DNA of 64,000 nucleotides from Janthinobacterium rivuli. Its GTDB lineage: Bacteria > Pseudomonadota > Gammaproteobacteria > Burkholderiales > Burkholderiaceae_D. Positions 1 through 8,637 of the stretch are shown one piece after another. The stretch covers positions 310,001 through 374,000 of the forward strand of contig NZ_WFLJ01000002.1 in NCBI RefSeq assembly GCF_009208735.1, given 5' to 3'. The notes beneath the pieces were generated by a model. The model was given only the letters and a program-made list of their open reading frames with translations, was not told the DNA's origin and did no database searches. The position numbers and the translations under genes were made by a program. The first letter of the stretch is position 1. Every line of letters begins with the position of its first letter.

Positions 1-185
1 AAAAATGCAGCAACAGGCGTAGGAGTCGGATGACACGAGGCAATGTTCCTAGCCTACATAAGCGCGTCGGCTCATCCGATGCCCGTCCGCGGCCCCTGGT
101 TCTATAGTGGATACAAGATTCAGCACAACGCTAGCAAGCCAGAAAAGCAGCGCCATCCAACAAAATCAGAAGACGAGGCCCTACC

Positions 186-992
186 ATGTACAAAGCTTAT
201 AGCAACCTGACACCAGCAACGCATACCCACACCGCCGCCCAGCAAAACTGGCAAGCCGCGCCCGCCACGCCCATGATCAGCATCACGGGCGCGCAACAGA
301 ACGAATTGCTGCGCGCCTTGTCGCGTGCCGATCTGGAGCGCCTGTTTTGCCAACTGGAACTGGTCGCTTTGCCTGCCGGCAAGCACCTGTTCGATTGCGG
401 CGGCAAGATTGAATACACCTACTTCCCCACCAACGCCATCGTTTCTCTGCTGTACGTGATGGAAGACGGCGCCACCACGGAAATCGCCGTCATCGGCCGC
501 GAAGGCGTGGCCGGCGTGGTGCTGTACGAAGCCGAGCGCGCCACCTGCACCGCCATCGTACAGACGGCAGGCTACGGCTACCGCCTGAAAACCGCCTTCC
601 TGCGCGAAGTGTTCAATGAAGGCGGCGCGCTGGCGCAATTGCTGATGCGCTACACCAGCGCCATGTTTGCGCAAATGGCGCAGAACGTGGTGGGCGGTCG
701 TCATTGCAGCATCGAACAAAAACTGTGCCGCTGGCTGCTGGACCGCCTCGACCGTTCCCTGTCGAACGAGTTGAAGGTCACGCAAGACACCATGGCCAAC
801 ATGCTTGGCGTGCGCCGCGAAAGCGTCACCGTCACGGCGCGCAAGTTGCAGGACGAAGGCTTGATCCAGTACCGCCGCGGCACGGTCGAAGTACTCGACC
901 GCGAAGGCCTGGAAGCGGCCGCCGGCAATTGCTATAAAGCCGCACGCGCCGGTTTCGAACAGTTCCGCAGCGGCATCAGTGCACACAATTAA
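186..992 (+). CDS. Crp/Fnr-family transcriptional regulator
   Basis: A 268-residue cytoplasmic DNA-binding regulator. A cyclic-nucleotide-binding-type beta-barrel covers about residues 45-145 (LPAGKHLFDCGGKIEYTYF, then IAVIGREGVAGV), a long dimerisation helix follows, and a winged helix lies at about 170-240 with the recognition helix in MANMLGVRRESVTVTARKL. The N-terminal cysteine cluster that holds the Fe-S centre of Fnr is absent, so oxygen sensing of the Fnr type is unlikely; the ligand is unknown. It is a single gene. The next gene is an outer-membrane protein 178 bp downstream behind a long dyad, so a regulatory link is possible but unproven. The family assignment is firm, the targets are not known. 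Confidence 0.9.
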   Translation: MYKAYSNLTPATHTHTAAQQNWQAAPATPMISITGAQQNELLRALSRADLERLFCQLELVALPAGKHLFDCGGKIEYTYFPTNAIVSLLYVMEDGATTEIAVIGREGVAGVVLYEAERATCTAIVQTAGYGYRLKTAFLREVFNEGGALAQLLMRYTSAMFAQMAQNVVGGRHCSIEQKLCRWLLDRLDRSLSNELKVTQDTMANMLGVRRESVTVTARKLQDEGLIQYRRGTVEVLDREGLEAAAGNCYKAARAGFEQFRSGISAHN

Positions 993-1092
993 GCCACGTC
1001 GCAAGCTGATGCGGCAGGAAAGCAACACCTTGTACCCCCATTTGCCACTTCGCCTTGCCTGACAACAATCCAGCCTCTATTATTCTCGTTGA

Positions 1093-1130
1093 AATTTCCC
1101 AATTGAAACTTTAGTTTCGATTGGGAAATT
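1093..1130. promoter_or_regulatory. Long inverted repeat upstream of the outer-membrane protein gene
   Basis: The arms AATTTCCCAAT-T-GAAAC and GTTTC-G-ATTGGGAAATT pair over 17 positions (one T/G wobble) around a TTTA loop. The right arm ends 40 bp before the ATG at 1171, and a CATAAT sequence follows at 1139-1144. There is no T-run, so an intrinsic terminator is unlikely. An operator or an RNA hairpin in the leader are the two readings. Confidence 0.6.
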
Positions 1131-1170
1131 GTCGCGTACATAATTAGACCTACGACTGGAGTCAGTAAGA

Positions 1171-1833
1171 ATGAAACAGCAATACCTGATCGCCGCCCTG
1201 CTGGCAGGCATGTTCTGCGCAAGCCAAGCCCAGGCAGAAATCGCCATCGCCGCCGACGTGGGTACAACTGGCGTCGGCGCACACCTGAGCGTGCCGCTGC
1301 AATCGAATCTGAATGCCCGTTTTGGCGTCGGCTTCCTGAATTACTCCTACGACTCCAGCACCGAAGACGTCGACTACAAGCTGAAACTCAAGCTGCGCAC
1401 CGTCGACGCCTTGCTCGACTACTTCCCCATGGACGGCGCGTTCCGCGTCAGCGCCGGCGTCGTGTACAACGGCAATAAAATCGATGCCAAAGGCAAGCCG
1501 AACAAAAGCGGCAGCTACACATTGAACGGCAACACCTATACGGCAGCCAGCGCCGGCCAGCTGGACGGTACCATCGATTTCCGCAAGGTCGCACCCTACA
1601 TCGGCATCGGCTGGGGCAATCCGGTGAAAGAAGCTGGCTGGGGCATTTCCAGCGACATCGGTGTATTGTTCCAGGGCTCGCCGAAAACCTCACTGCGCAA
1701 TACCGGCTGCGACCCATTGGCATGCGCCGCCCTGAAAACAGACGTTGCCGCTGAAAACGAAAAACTGGCCGACAAGGTCAAGGATTTCAAGGCGTACCCG
1801 GTGCTGCGCATCAGCGCCAGTTACCGTTTCTAA
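1171..1833 (+). CDS. Small outer-membrane beta-barrel protein
   Basis: A 220-residue secreted protein. A Sec signal peptide covers residues 1-22, with cleavage likely after AQAEI/SQAQA. The mature part is made of alternating amphipathic strands (DVGTTGVGAHLSVPL, ARFGVGFLNYSY, VSAGVVYNG, YIGIGWGN) and ends in SYRF, the terminal aromatic signature recognised by the BAM complex. It resembles the OmpW/opacity-type eight-stranded barrels, but I cannot name the family with certainty. Two cysteines (CDPLAC) may form an extracellular disulfide. The gene is monocistronic, with a dyad in front and a terminator behind. Its cargo or role is unknown. Confidence 0.8.
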   Translation: MKQQYLIAALLAGMFCASQAQAEIAIAADVGTTGVGAHLSVPLQSNLNARFGVGFLNYSYDSSTEDVDYKLKLKLRTVDALLDYFPMDGAFRVSAGVVYNGNKIDAKGKPNKSGSYTLNGNTYTAASAGQLDGTIDFRKVAPYIGIGWGNPVKEAGWGISSDIGVLFQGSPKTSLRNTGCDPLACAALKTDVAAENEKLADKVKDFKAYPVLRISASYRF

Positions 1834-1870
1834 GCACGCAGTCTGACGCGAAGCCGTCAGGCCAGATATC

Positions 1871-1895
1871 AAGGCACGCCACGGCGTGCCTTTTG
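1871..1895 (+). terminator. Intrinsic terminator after the outer-membrane protein gene
   Basis: GGCACGCC and GGCGTGCC form an eight-base-pair GC-rich stem around a two-base loop, preceded by AA and followed by TTTT. It lies 38 bp after the stop codon at 1833. The stem is symmetrical but the T-run is short. Confidence 0.75.
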
Positions 1896-2118
1896 CATAT
1901 CCGGCGTTCTTGAGATGCCGCAGGCCAGGCATTGCGGCATGGGCACCTGATCCGCACCTTGATCGACACGGCGCCACATAAGCCGCCACCTGTCCGCATC
2001 ACATGCTCCATTGCCTCTCCTTGTTTGCACCGTTGCGTACCGCGCCACTGGCACGTACCCGGTACAATATTGCCATAACTCCACCCTGGCGCGGCCCGCA
2101 GCACATGACGCCGGCACT

Positions 2119-2622
2119 ATGAAAGAATCAATGGAAGACATCAATTGCGAAGGCTTGCCGCATATCCGCGTACTGGCAGGCGAAAACACCCACGGCCCCG
2201 TGTATGAAACCCTGCCGGCGCGTCAGATTGACGAGCACGTCTACGAACTACTGGCCTCGCCAGGCCTGACCCTGAACCTGGCGCGCGGCGACATCGTCAG
2301 CATCGCCGACCCGCTCGCCCCCGCCGAAGTCTTAAAGCGCGGCGGCAACTTCTGCATCCAGATCTACGCCGACGACGTGCCGCAAGCAGCAGTGGACCAG
2401 CTCGAACGCGACGTGCAAAGCCAGTTGGGCGGCACGCTGGACGGCCAGTACAAGGGCAACCTCACCTTCAGCGTGCCGGGCCACCACGGCATCTACAACG
2501 TCAACGGCCCCTTTGATGCCTTCCGCACGGCGACGGGCGTGGAATGGTACTTCTCCAATATCTACGTCAACCTCGATGACGACGATGATGAAACCTTGCT
2601 CAACTGGTGGGTGGGTATGTAA
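2119..2622 (+). CDS. DUF4265 domain-containing protein
   Basis: A 167-residue soluble protein without signal peptide or membrane segment. The VYETLPARQI start, the SPGLTLNLARGDIVSI core and RGGNFCIQIY match the DUF4265 family, whose function is not known. The C-terminus carries an acidic run (LDDDDDET). The ATG at 2119 was chosen because the family similarity begins shortly after it; a second ATG lies at 2131. The frame is open further upstream, but that part (from 2011) looks like intergenic sequence. The gene stands in a plus-strand group ahead of the putative effector/immunity pair, 125 bp apart. Confidence 0.75.
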   Translation: MKESMEDINCEGLPHIRVLAGENTHGPVYETLPARQIDEHVYELLASPGLTLNLARGDIVSIADPLAPAEVLKRGGNFCIQIYADDVPQAAVDQLERDVQSQLGGTLDGQYKGNLTFSVPGHHGIYNVNGPFDAFRTATGVEWYFSNIYVNLDDDDDETLLNWWVGM

Positions 2623-2747
2623 GCATGCCCGTGCGACAGGCGGGGCCATGACACATGTCAATGCTCCGTATTGCTCTGGCACACATCAAACTGCTTGCCC
2701 GTGACTTGCGTACGCTCTCTCCATCGTCAACCACAGAGAGCAACGAT

Positions 2748-3116
2748 ATGCCCTACATTGCACGCGCCGACTATGCGAAGCAAAAAGAAATCGTGGGAAA
2801 TGGCGAGTGTGTGACGCTGGCCAGGCACCTCACCGGCGCCCGTGCCTCTTCGCTTTGGCGCGAAGGCGACAAAGTGCCGGACCTGCTGGAACAAGGCGGC
2901 ATCGCGAAAGGCACGCTGATTGCCACCTTCGTCAATGGCCGCTATCAGAATCTGCGGCAAGGCAACCATGCGGCACTGTTCATCCGTCAGGTGCCTGGCG
3001 GCATAGAAATTTTCGACCTGTGGCGTAACCATAAGCCCAGCGCCCGCGTGATCTACTTCGGCCGTTCGGCGGCCGGAGCATCGAATCGCCCCGAACGCTA
3101 TTCGGTGGTCGAATGA
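2748..3116 (+). CDS. BPSL0067-family putative cysteine amidase/hydrolase (candidate secreted effector)
   Basis: A 122-residue protein that resembles the BPSL0067 family of small NlpC/P60- or CHAP-like cysteine hydrolases. The likely catalytic residues are Cys21 in GNGECVTLAR, His74 in QGNHAALF and Asp90 in IFDLW; GTLIATFVNGRYQN is the typical central block. It has no signal peptide, as expected for a cytoplasmically made effector exported by a type VI system. Its stop codon overlaps the ATG of the next gene (ATGA), and that gene encodes a secreted protein, the usual layout of a periplasmic peptidoglycan effector and its immunity protein. No secretion genes are in the window. The family call is good, the toxin role is inferred. 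Confidence 0.7.
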   Translation: MPYIARADYAKQKEIVGNGECVTLARHLTGARASSLWREGDKVPDLLEQGGIAKGTLIATFVNGRYQNLRQGNHAALFIRQVPGGIEIFDLWRNHKPSARVIYFGRSAAGASNRPERYSVVE

Positions 3117-3505
3117 AGCCGCTCGCACTGCTGGCATTGGCCATCTCTGCCGCGCCAATGCAGCCAACTGCCGCAGCCCCCCTTTCTTGTCCACCAGCCG
3201 CTCCATCAAGCTGGAACCTGCCCGGTAGCCGACTTGACGGCGTGCGCGTACTGTCCTACCCGGCGGATCAGCCGCCAGCAGATGGCGAAGCCTTGCCTAT
3301 CCTGGTCCCGGACAGGGAATGGACTCGCGACGGCACCTTGTATCAACGCTGGAATATCAACTTCGATGCTCCCCAATACCTGTTTCAGGTGGACTGCCTG
3401 TATGCGGGTACCGAGCGTTACCTGCGCATGGCTTTGCCAGGCGTCAGGCAGTGCGTCGCAGCCAATCAACAACGACCAAAAATGGTCAGGCTTCAGTGTA
3501 AGTAG
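3113..3505 (+). CDS. STY0301-like secreted protein, candidate periplasmic immunity protein
   Basis: A 130-residue protein with a Sec signal peptide (MKPLALLALAISAAPMQPTA) and a mature domain of about 108 residues. LSCPPA at the mature start, GVRVLSYP, LVPD and VDCLYAGTERYLRMALPGV..C resemble the STY0301 family, which often stands next to BPSL0067-type genes. Four cysteines (CPP, VDC, RQC, LQC) suggest two disulfides in the periplasm. Translation is coupled to the upstream gene by an ATGA overlap. An immunity role against the upstream hydrolase is inferred from pairing, order and location, not shown. Confidence 0.65.
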   Translation: MKPLALLALAISAAPMQPTAAAPLSCPPAAPSSWNLPGSRLDGVRVLSYPADQPPADGEALPILVPDREWTRDGTLYQRWNINFDAPQYLFQVDCLYAGTERYLRMALPGVRQCVAANQQRPKMVRLQCK

Positions 3506-3614
3506 GCAACGCGGCTGGGATTCAGCGTAGCGGCTATCGCCACCGGATCGTCGTATTCCGTTAAACGGGCTGTAGCCCAATTCCGCCACCTGCAAGCGTC
3601 ACCGCCCGCGCCCG

Positions 3615-4340
3615 CTACGATTGACATATCTCAAGGTAGCGACCCAGCACCTTGTCCATGCCCAGCTCGATACACTCGACCACCAGCGCATGGCCGATCG
3701 ACACTTCCAGGATGCCGGGAATGTCCAGGAAACGCGCCAGGTTGTGCAGATCCAGGTCATGCCCGGCATTTACGCCCAGGTCCAGCGCCTGGGCTCGCCG
3801 CGCCGCCTGCAGATAGGTATCAAACACGGCATCGGCCTGCGCACCGCCAAAACTCTCGGCAAACCGCTCCGTGTACAGCTCGATCCGCTGTGCGCCCACC
3901 TCGCGCGCCCATTCCAGCGCCGGGTAATCGGCATCGACAAACAGGCTGACGCGGATGCCCAGGTCATTCAATTGCGCAATGGCGGGACGCAGCAGCGCCG
4001 CGTGCTTTTCAATATCCCAACCGTGGTCGGACGTCAATTGCCCCGGCATGTCGGGCACCAAGGTGCACTGCGCCGGGCGCGCGCTTTTCACGACTTGCAG
4101 AAATTCCGCCGCCGGATAGCCCTCCACATTCAGTTCGCGTCCCCGCTCCGCGCACAGGCGCTGCAACGAGGCAACATCATCGTAGCGCGCATGGCGCTGG
4201 TCCGGGCGTGGATGCAAGGTGATGCCGGCGGCGCCCAGATCGAGAAAGCGCGCGGAAAACGCCAGCAAGTCGGGGAAGTTGCGGCCGCGCGAATTGCGCA
4301 GCAGGGCGATTTTATTGACGTTGACGGAGAGCTGGGTCAT
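3615..4340 (-). CDS. pdxJ: Pyridoxine 5'-phosphate synthase PdxJ
   Basis: A 241-residue TIM-barrel enzyme that joins 1-deoxyxylulose 5-phosphate and 3-amino-2-oxopropyl phosphate to pyridoxine 5'-phosphate, the last ring-closing step of DXP-dependent vitamin B6 synthesis. The start LSVNVNKIALLRNSRG, the block ITLHPRPDQRHA, FVDAD and the GVNAGHDLDL motif are all typical. The start at 4340 gives the usual family length; the frame is open upstream to 4424 but that part has no similarity. The gene is alone on the minus strand and diverges from yjjG. Confidence 0.95.
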   Translation of the reverse strand: MTQLSVNVNKIALLRNSRGRNFPDLLAFSARFLDLGAAGITLHPRPDQRHARYDDVASLQRLCAERGRELNVEGYPAAEFLQVVKSARPAQCTLVPDMPGQLTSDHGWDIEKHAALLRPAIAQLNDLGIRVSLFVDADYPALEWAREVGAQRIELYTERFAESFGGAQADAVFDTYLQAARRAQALDLGVNAGHDLDLHNLARFLDIPGILEVSIGHALVVECIELGMDKVLGRYLEICQS

Positions 4341-4469
4341 GGGCAGAAAAGGAGTGAGGGGTTCGGGTCTGGCAGCGATTGTAGCGGATCGCCCGCACAG
4401 GACATGGCCAACCGAACTCAGCACTACGTGCTACGATGCAAGACAAGTTCCACGCATTCAATACATACC

Positions 4470-5183
4470 ATGACCTACCAGCTATTCCTGTTTGACCTGG
4501 ACGATACCCTGCTCGATTTCAGGGCGTCCGAAAAACGCTCGTTCCTGCACACCATGCATGAACTGGGCTTGCGCGATGGCATCGACGGCTTGTTTTCCCA
4601 ATACCAGGCGATCAACGTCGACCTGTGGAAACGTTTCGAAACGGGCGACGTGAGCAAGGATTTCCTGAAGGTGGAGCGCTTCCGCAAGACGTTTGCACTG
4701 AACGGCATCGACATCGCCCCGGAACTGGCCAGCCGCCTGTATCTGGAATCCCTGCCGGACACGGTCGTGCTCATCGATGGCGCCAAGCAAGTGTGCGAAA
4801 CCCTGTCGCGTATCGGCGAAGTGGGCATCATCACCAACGGCGTCGAGGCTATCCAGAACCGCCGCATCGCCGCATCGGGCCTGGGCGACTACATTTCCTT
4901 CGTCGCCACCTCCGAAGCGTGCGGCCACGCCAAGCCGGACGTGCGCTTCTTTGAATACGCCGCCGACATGGCGCGCACATGCAGCAAGGACGCGACCATC
5001 ATCATCGGCGACCGGCTCGATGCCGACATCCTTGGCGCCAACCGCTACGGCATCGACAGTTGCTGGTTCAACCCGGACAACATGGCCAATACCTCGGCCG
5101 CCATTCCCACCTGTGAAGTGGCCAGCCTGCACGACATCGTGCCGGCGCTGGACGTGATGCAAGTCAAGCTGAAACAGGCTTGA
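4470..5183 (+). CDS. yjjG: HAD-family pyrimidine 5'-nucleotidase YjjG
   Basis: A 237-residue haloacid-dehalogenase phosphatase. Motif I FDLDDTLLDF lies at residues 7-16, motif II is ITNG at about 117, the motif III lysine is in GHAKPD and motif IV is IIGDRLDADILG. The order and spacing match YjjG, which hydrolyses non-canonical pyrimidine nucleotides and so cleans the nucleotide pool. The ATG at 4470 starts two residues before the FDLDDT strand; the frame continues open upstream into the region antisense to pdxJ and that part is not coding. No clear ribosome binding site precedes the start. Confidence 0.88.
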   Translation: MTYQLFLFDLDDTLLDFRASEKRSFLHTMHELGLRDGIDGLFSQYQAINVDLWKRFETGDVSKDFLKVERFRKTFALNGIDIAPELASRLYLESLPDTVVLIDGAKQVCETLSRIGEVGIITNGVEAIQNRRIAASGLGDYISFVATSEACGHAKPDVRFFEYAADMARTCSKDATIIIGDRLDADILGANRYGIDSCWFNPDNMANTSAAIPTCEVASLHDIVPALDVMQVKLKQA

Positions 5184-5279
5184 TTTTCCACAAGCGCAGC
5201 GCCTGAAATACGCCGGCAGTGGCACGAAACACGCCGCTGTTCGCGTACCATCAGGATTCGTCCATCCTGATGCCAGCCC

Positions 5280-5756
5280 ATGCCTTCCTACACCATCCTG
5301 CTCGCCATCGCGGCCTTGATCCTGTTCTTTGCCATGCTGGCCGTGCGCGGGAACGCGAAGTCCCGTGCGCCGCTGCGACTGCACAGAAAACCCGTGATGA
5401 CGGCGCGCGAGCAGCAGATGTACCACCTGCTGCAAACGGCCTTGCCGGAGTGCACGGTGCTGGCGCAAGTGGCGTTTTCCGCGCTGGTGACGGCGCAGGG
5501 GCGGGCGAACAGAAACCGCTTCGACCGCAAGGTGGCAGATTTTGTCCTGTGCAGCCAGCAACTGAACGTCATCGCCGTCATCGAGCTCGACGACCGCAGC
5601 CACGCCGGACGCGAACGCGAGGACAAGGAGCGCGACGCCATGCTCAGGCTGGCCGGCTATGTCACCTTGCGCTATGCCAACTTCCCCACGCAGCAGGCCC
5701 TGCGCGCCGATGTCGAGCAACTGTTGCTGCAAAAAGGCGACGTCGTTCCAGCCTGA
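5280..5756 (+). CDS. DUF2726 domain-containing membrane-anchored protein
   Basis: A 158-residue protein with one N-terminal membrane segment (YTILLAIAALILFFAMLAV, residues 4-22) and a cytoplasmic DUF2726 domain from about residue 40 (TAREQQMYHLLQTALPECTVLAQVAF, then DFVLCSQQLNVIAVIELDDRSH). DUF2726 has a restriction-endonuclease-like fold; the VADFVL...VIAVIELDD pattern looks like the D..ExK-type core, but I cannot confirm the catalytic set. It is a single gene, convergent with the FKBP gene. Confidence 0.75.
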   Translation: MPSYTILLAIAALILFFAMLAVRGNAKSRAPLRLHRKPVMTAREQQMYHLLQTALPECTVLAQVAFSALVTAQGRANRNRFDRKVADFVLCSQQLNVIAVIELDDRSHAGREREDKERDAMLRLAGYVTLRYANFPTQQALRADVEQLLLQKGDVVPA

Positions 5757-5771
5757 TGGCACCATCGCGTA

Positions 5772-6107
5772 TCAATCGCGCGTCAGCACTTCCAGCAACT
5801 CGATCTCGAAGACCAAATTGGAGTTTGGCGGAATCAAGCCCACCTGCCGCTCGCCATACGCCAGCGCCGCCGGCACCCACAGCTTGCGCGTGCCGCCGAC
5901 CTGCATGCCCTGCAAACCCTGAATCCAGCCCTGGATGACCTTGTTATTGCTCAACACGCAGCGAAAAGGCTCGCCCCGCTTGTGCGACGAATCGAACTCC
6001 GTCCCATCTTCCAGCCAGCCCCGGTAATGCGCCGTAATCAACGCACCACGCGCCGCCGCCTTGCCGTCACCCACCACGATGTCGTCAATCTTCACTTCAG
6101 CCGTCAT
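5772..6107 (-). CDS. FKBP-type peptidyl-prolyl cis-trans isomerase
   Basis: A 111-residue single-domain FKBP, probably cytoplasmic because no signal peptide is present. It catalyses cis-trans isomerisation of Xaa-Pro bonds in folding proteins. Typical blocks are HYRGWLEDGTEFDSSHKRG, VIQGWIQGLQGMQVGGTRKLWVP and YGE...IPPNSNLVFEIELLEV. The active-site aromatic and Asp residues (Y, F, D, W, Y) are in place. The gene is monocistronic on the minus strand and convergent with the DUF2726 gene, 15 bp apart. Confidence 0.93.
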   Translation of the reverse strand: MTAEVKIDDIVVGDGKAAARGALITAHYRGWLEDGTEFDSSHKRGEPFRCVLSNNKVIQGWIQGLQGMQVGGTRKLWVPAALAYGERQVGLIPPNSNLVFEIELLEVLTRD

Positions 6108-6157
6108 CTTGTTTCATCCTTCATCAAAGCGCCAAGCCGCGATTGTACGACAGCACG

Positions 6158-6189
6158 AAAAAAGCCCCGGCAGTTGCCCGCCGGGGCTT
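6158..6189 (-). terminator. Intrinsic terminator downstream of the tRNA gene
   Basis: On the minus strand AAGCCCCGGC and GCCGGGGCTT form a ten-base-pair stem around an eight-base loop and are followed by a run of six T. It lies 21 bp after the tRNA 3' end, so it probably ends the tRNA transcript (possibly a read-through transcript from rpoD). Confidence 0.85.
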
Positions 6190-6209
6190 GATCTAATATT
6201 GCTAAATTC

Positions 6210-6288
<79 letters not shown>

Positions 6289-6322
6289 GGGGACTGTGGC
6301 GTGGCGGCGCTGTTGGTGCCCG

Positions 6323-6357
6323 CCTCGCGCGGCCGTTTTGGAAACGGACACGCGAGG
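6323..6357. other. Stable hairpin between rpoD and the tRNA gene
   Basis: CCTCGCG and CGCGAGG form the outer stem, and CCGTTT/AAACGG forms an inner stem around TGG. It lies 40 bp after the rpoD stop. There is no T-run, so it may protect the 3' end of the mRNA or mark a processing point rather than terminate. Confidence 0.5.
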
Positions 6358-6396
6358 ATAGGGGTATCAGGGGCGCGCGTCAAGCCCTATTGGCTT

Positions 6397-8637
6397 CTAG
6401 TTGCCTTCCAAGAAGCTTTTCAGCTTGTCGGAGCGCGATGGGTGGCGCAGCTTGCGCAGCGCCTTGGCTTCGATCTGGCGGATGCGCTCGCGCGTCACGT
6501 CAAATTGCTTGCCCACTTCTTCCAGGGTGTGGTCGGTGGACATCTCGATGCCGAAACGCATGCGCAGCACTTTCGCTTCGCGCGGCGTCAGGGAATCGAG
6601 CACGTCCTTGACCACGCCGCGCATGGACGCGTGCAGGGCTGCGTCGGCGGGCGCCAGGGTGTTGTTGTCCTCGATGAAGTCGCCCAGGTGGGAATCGTCG
6701 TCGTCGCCGATCGGCGTTTCCATCGAGATCGGTTCCTTGGCGATTTTCATGATCTTGCGAATCTTGTCCTCGGGCATCTCCATCTTGATCGCCAGGGTGG
6801 CCGGATCGGGTTCCGCGCCCGTTTCTTGCAGGATTTGGCGGGAAATCCGGTTCATCTTGTTGATCGTCTCGATCATGTGCACGGGAATGCGGATCGTGCG
6901 CGCCTGGTCGGCGATCGAGCGCGTGATGGCCTGGCGGATCCACCAGGTCGCATACGTGGAGAACTTGTAGCCGCGGCGGTACTCGAACTTGTCGACGGCC
7001 TTCATCAGGCCGATATTGCCTTCCTGGATCAAATCGAGGAATTGCAGGCCGCGGTTCGTGTATTTCTTGGCGATCGAGATGACCAGGCGCAAGTTGGCCT
7101 CCGTCATTTCGCGCTTGGCCTTGCGCGCCTTCATTTCACCGGCCGCCATCTGGCGGTTGATGTTGCGCAAGTCCGGCAGCGGCAGCACGACCCTCGCCTG
7201 CAGGTCGATCAGGCGTTGCTGCAGTTCCTTGACGGTCGGAATGTTGCGGCCCAGGATGGCGCTGTACGCGTGTCCTGCGTTGACTTCGCCATCGACCCAG
7301 TCGAGGTTGGTTTCATTGCCGGGGAAGACCTTGATGAAGTGGGCGCGCGGCATGCCGCAGCGGTTCACGGCCACGTCGAGGATCTGCTTCTCGATATGGC
7401 GCACTTCGTCGACCTGGCCGCGCAGGGTGTCGCACAGCTTTTCCACGACCTTGGCCGTGAAGCGGATGCCCAGCAATTCTTGCGAAATGGCTTCCTGCGC
7501 CTTGGCGTACGGTTTCGAGTTGTAGCCTTCCTTTTCGAAGGCGCGGCGCATCTTGTCGAACTGCTGAGAAATGACGGCGAATTTTTCCAGCGCCGTGCGT
7601 TTCAGGGTTTCCAGTTGTTCGGCCGAGAAACCGGCGGCGCCGGAAGCGCTTGCCTCTTCCTCTTCTTCGACTTCCTCTTCTTCCGCCTCGCCCTCTTCTT
7701 CGTCTTCTTCGACGGGAGCGGCCACGACAGGAGCGGCGGCGACCGGTTCGTTTTCATCGACGAGGCCGTCGACGATTTCGTCGATCTTGATCTCTTCGTT
7801 GGCGATGCGGTCGGCGGCGGCGATGATTTCGGCGATCGTCACGGGGCAGGCGGAAATGGCCTGGATCATGTCTTTCAAGCCATCTTCGATGCGCTTGGCA
7901 ATCTCGATCTCGCCTTCGCGCGTCAGCAGCTCGACCGAACCCATTTCGCGCATGTACATGCGCACGGGGTCGGTGGTGCGGCCAAAGTCGGAGTCGACGG
8001 TCGACAATGCGGCTTCGGCCGCTGCTTCCGCCTCGTCATCGCTGGTGACGACGGCGACGTTATCGGACAGCAACAACGTTTCCGCATCGGGCGCGTGCTC
8101 GTAGACGGCGATGCCCATGTCGTTGAAGGTACCGATGATGCCTTCGATGGCTTCCGGATCGACGATGTTTTCGGGCAAGTGATCGTTGATTTCCGCGTAG
8201 GTCAGGAAACCGCGTTCCTTGCCGAACTTGATCAGGGTCTTGAGTTTCTGGCGCCGGCGCTCGAGTTCTTCCTCGCTCGCTTCCGTGTCCGACGAGAACG
8301 CATCCTTCAACAGCGCGCGCTCTTTCGCCTTGCGATCCTTGGCCTTGGCCTTGTCGACGGCCTTCAGTTCGGCCCGCTCGACGGCGTTCAGGGCGGCGAC
8401 TTCATCATTCTCTGGCTGGAATTCTTTTGGCTTGCGGCCGCGGCGGCCTGGCACTTTTACCGACGGCAAGACATAGCCGGACGTATCGATGGCTGCCAGG
8501 GTGGCAGCGTCGGTGGTCTGGCTGACCACGGGCGCGCTGGTGACGCGCGCTTCTGGCCGGTCGAGCGCCTTTTCGGCTTTCGTGGTAACTTTAGTGGGCT
8601 TTACAGCCGCTTTGGATTCGGGTTTCTTGATTGGCAC
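6397..8637 (-). CDS. rpoD: Primary sigma factor RpoD (sigma-70)
   Basis: A 746-residue housekeeping sigma factor that directs RNA polymerase to -35/-10 promoters. A basic N-terminal tail (1-110) precedes region 1.1 (about 130-205) and region 1.2 (about 220-255). A very acidic stretch (about 310-330, mostly Glu) lies in the non-conserved region. Region 2 (about 505-590) contains [20 protein letters not shown] and [12 protein letters not shown]. Region 4 (about 680-735) contains [20 protein letters not shown]. The first possible start is GTG at 8637, because an in-frame TAA lies five codons before it; the Shine-Dalgarno is weak (GAAAG). It is the last gene of the rpsU-yqeY-dnaG-rpoD group and also has its own promoter. 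Confidence 0.97.
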   Translation of the reverse strand: MPIKKPESKAAVKPTKVTTKAEKALDRPEARVTSAPVVSQTTDAATLAAIDTSGYVLPSVKVPGRRGRKPKEFQPENDEVAALNAVERAELKAVDKAKAKDRKAKERALLKDAFSSDTEASEEELERRRQKLKTLIKFGKERGFLTYAEINDHLPENIVDPEAIEGIIGTFNDMGIAVYEHAPDAETLLLSDNVAVVTSDDEAEAAAEAALSTVDSDFGRTTDPVRMYMREMGSVELLTREGEIEIAKRIEDGLKDMIQAISACPVTIAEIIAAADRIANEEIKIDEIVDGLVDENEPVAAAPVVAAPVEEDEEEGEAEEEEVEEEEEASASGAAGFSAEQLETLKRTALEKFAVISQQFDKMRRAFEKEGYNSKPYAKAQEAISQELLGIRFTAKVVEKLCDTLRGQVDEVRHIEKQILDVAVNRCGMPRAHFIKVFPGNETNLDWVDGEVNAGHAYSAILGRNIPTVKELQQRLIDLQARVVLPLPDLRNINRQMAAGEMKARKAKREMTEANLRLVISIAKKYTNRGLQFLDLIQEGNIGLMKAVDKFEYRRGYKFSTYATWWIRQAITRSIADQARTIRIPVHMIETINKMNRISRQILQETGAEPDPATLAIKMEMPEDKIRKIMKIAKEPISMETPIGDDDDSHLGDFIEDNNTLAPADAALHASMRGVVKDVLDSLTPREAKVLRMRFGIEMSTDHTLEEVGKQFDVTRERIRQIEAKALRKLRHPSRSDKLKSFLEGN

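Noticed and set aside
1..185. A promoter or the end of a gene at the window start.
   Set aside because: No clear -35/-10 pair, terminator or coding frame can be supported in these 185 bases.
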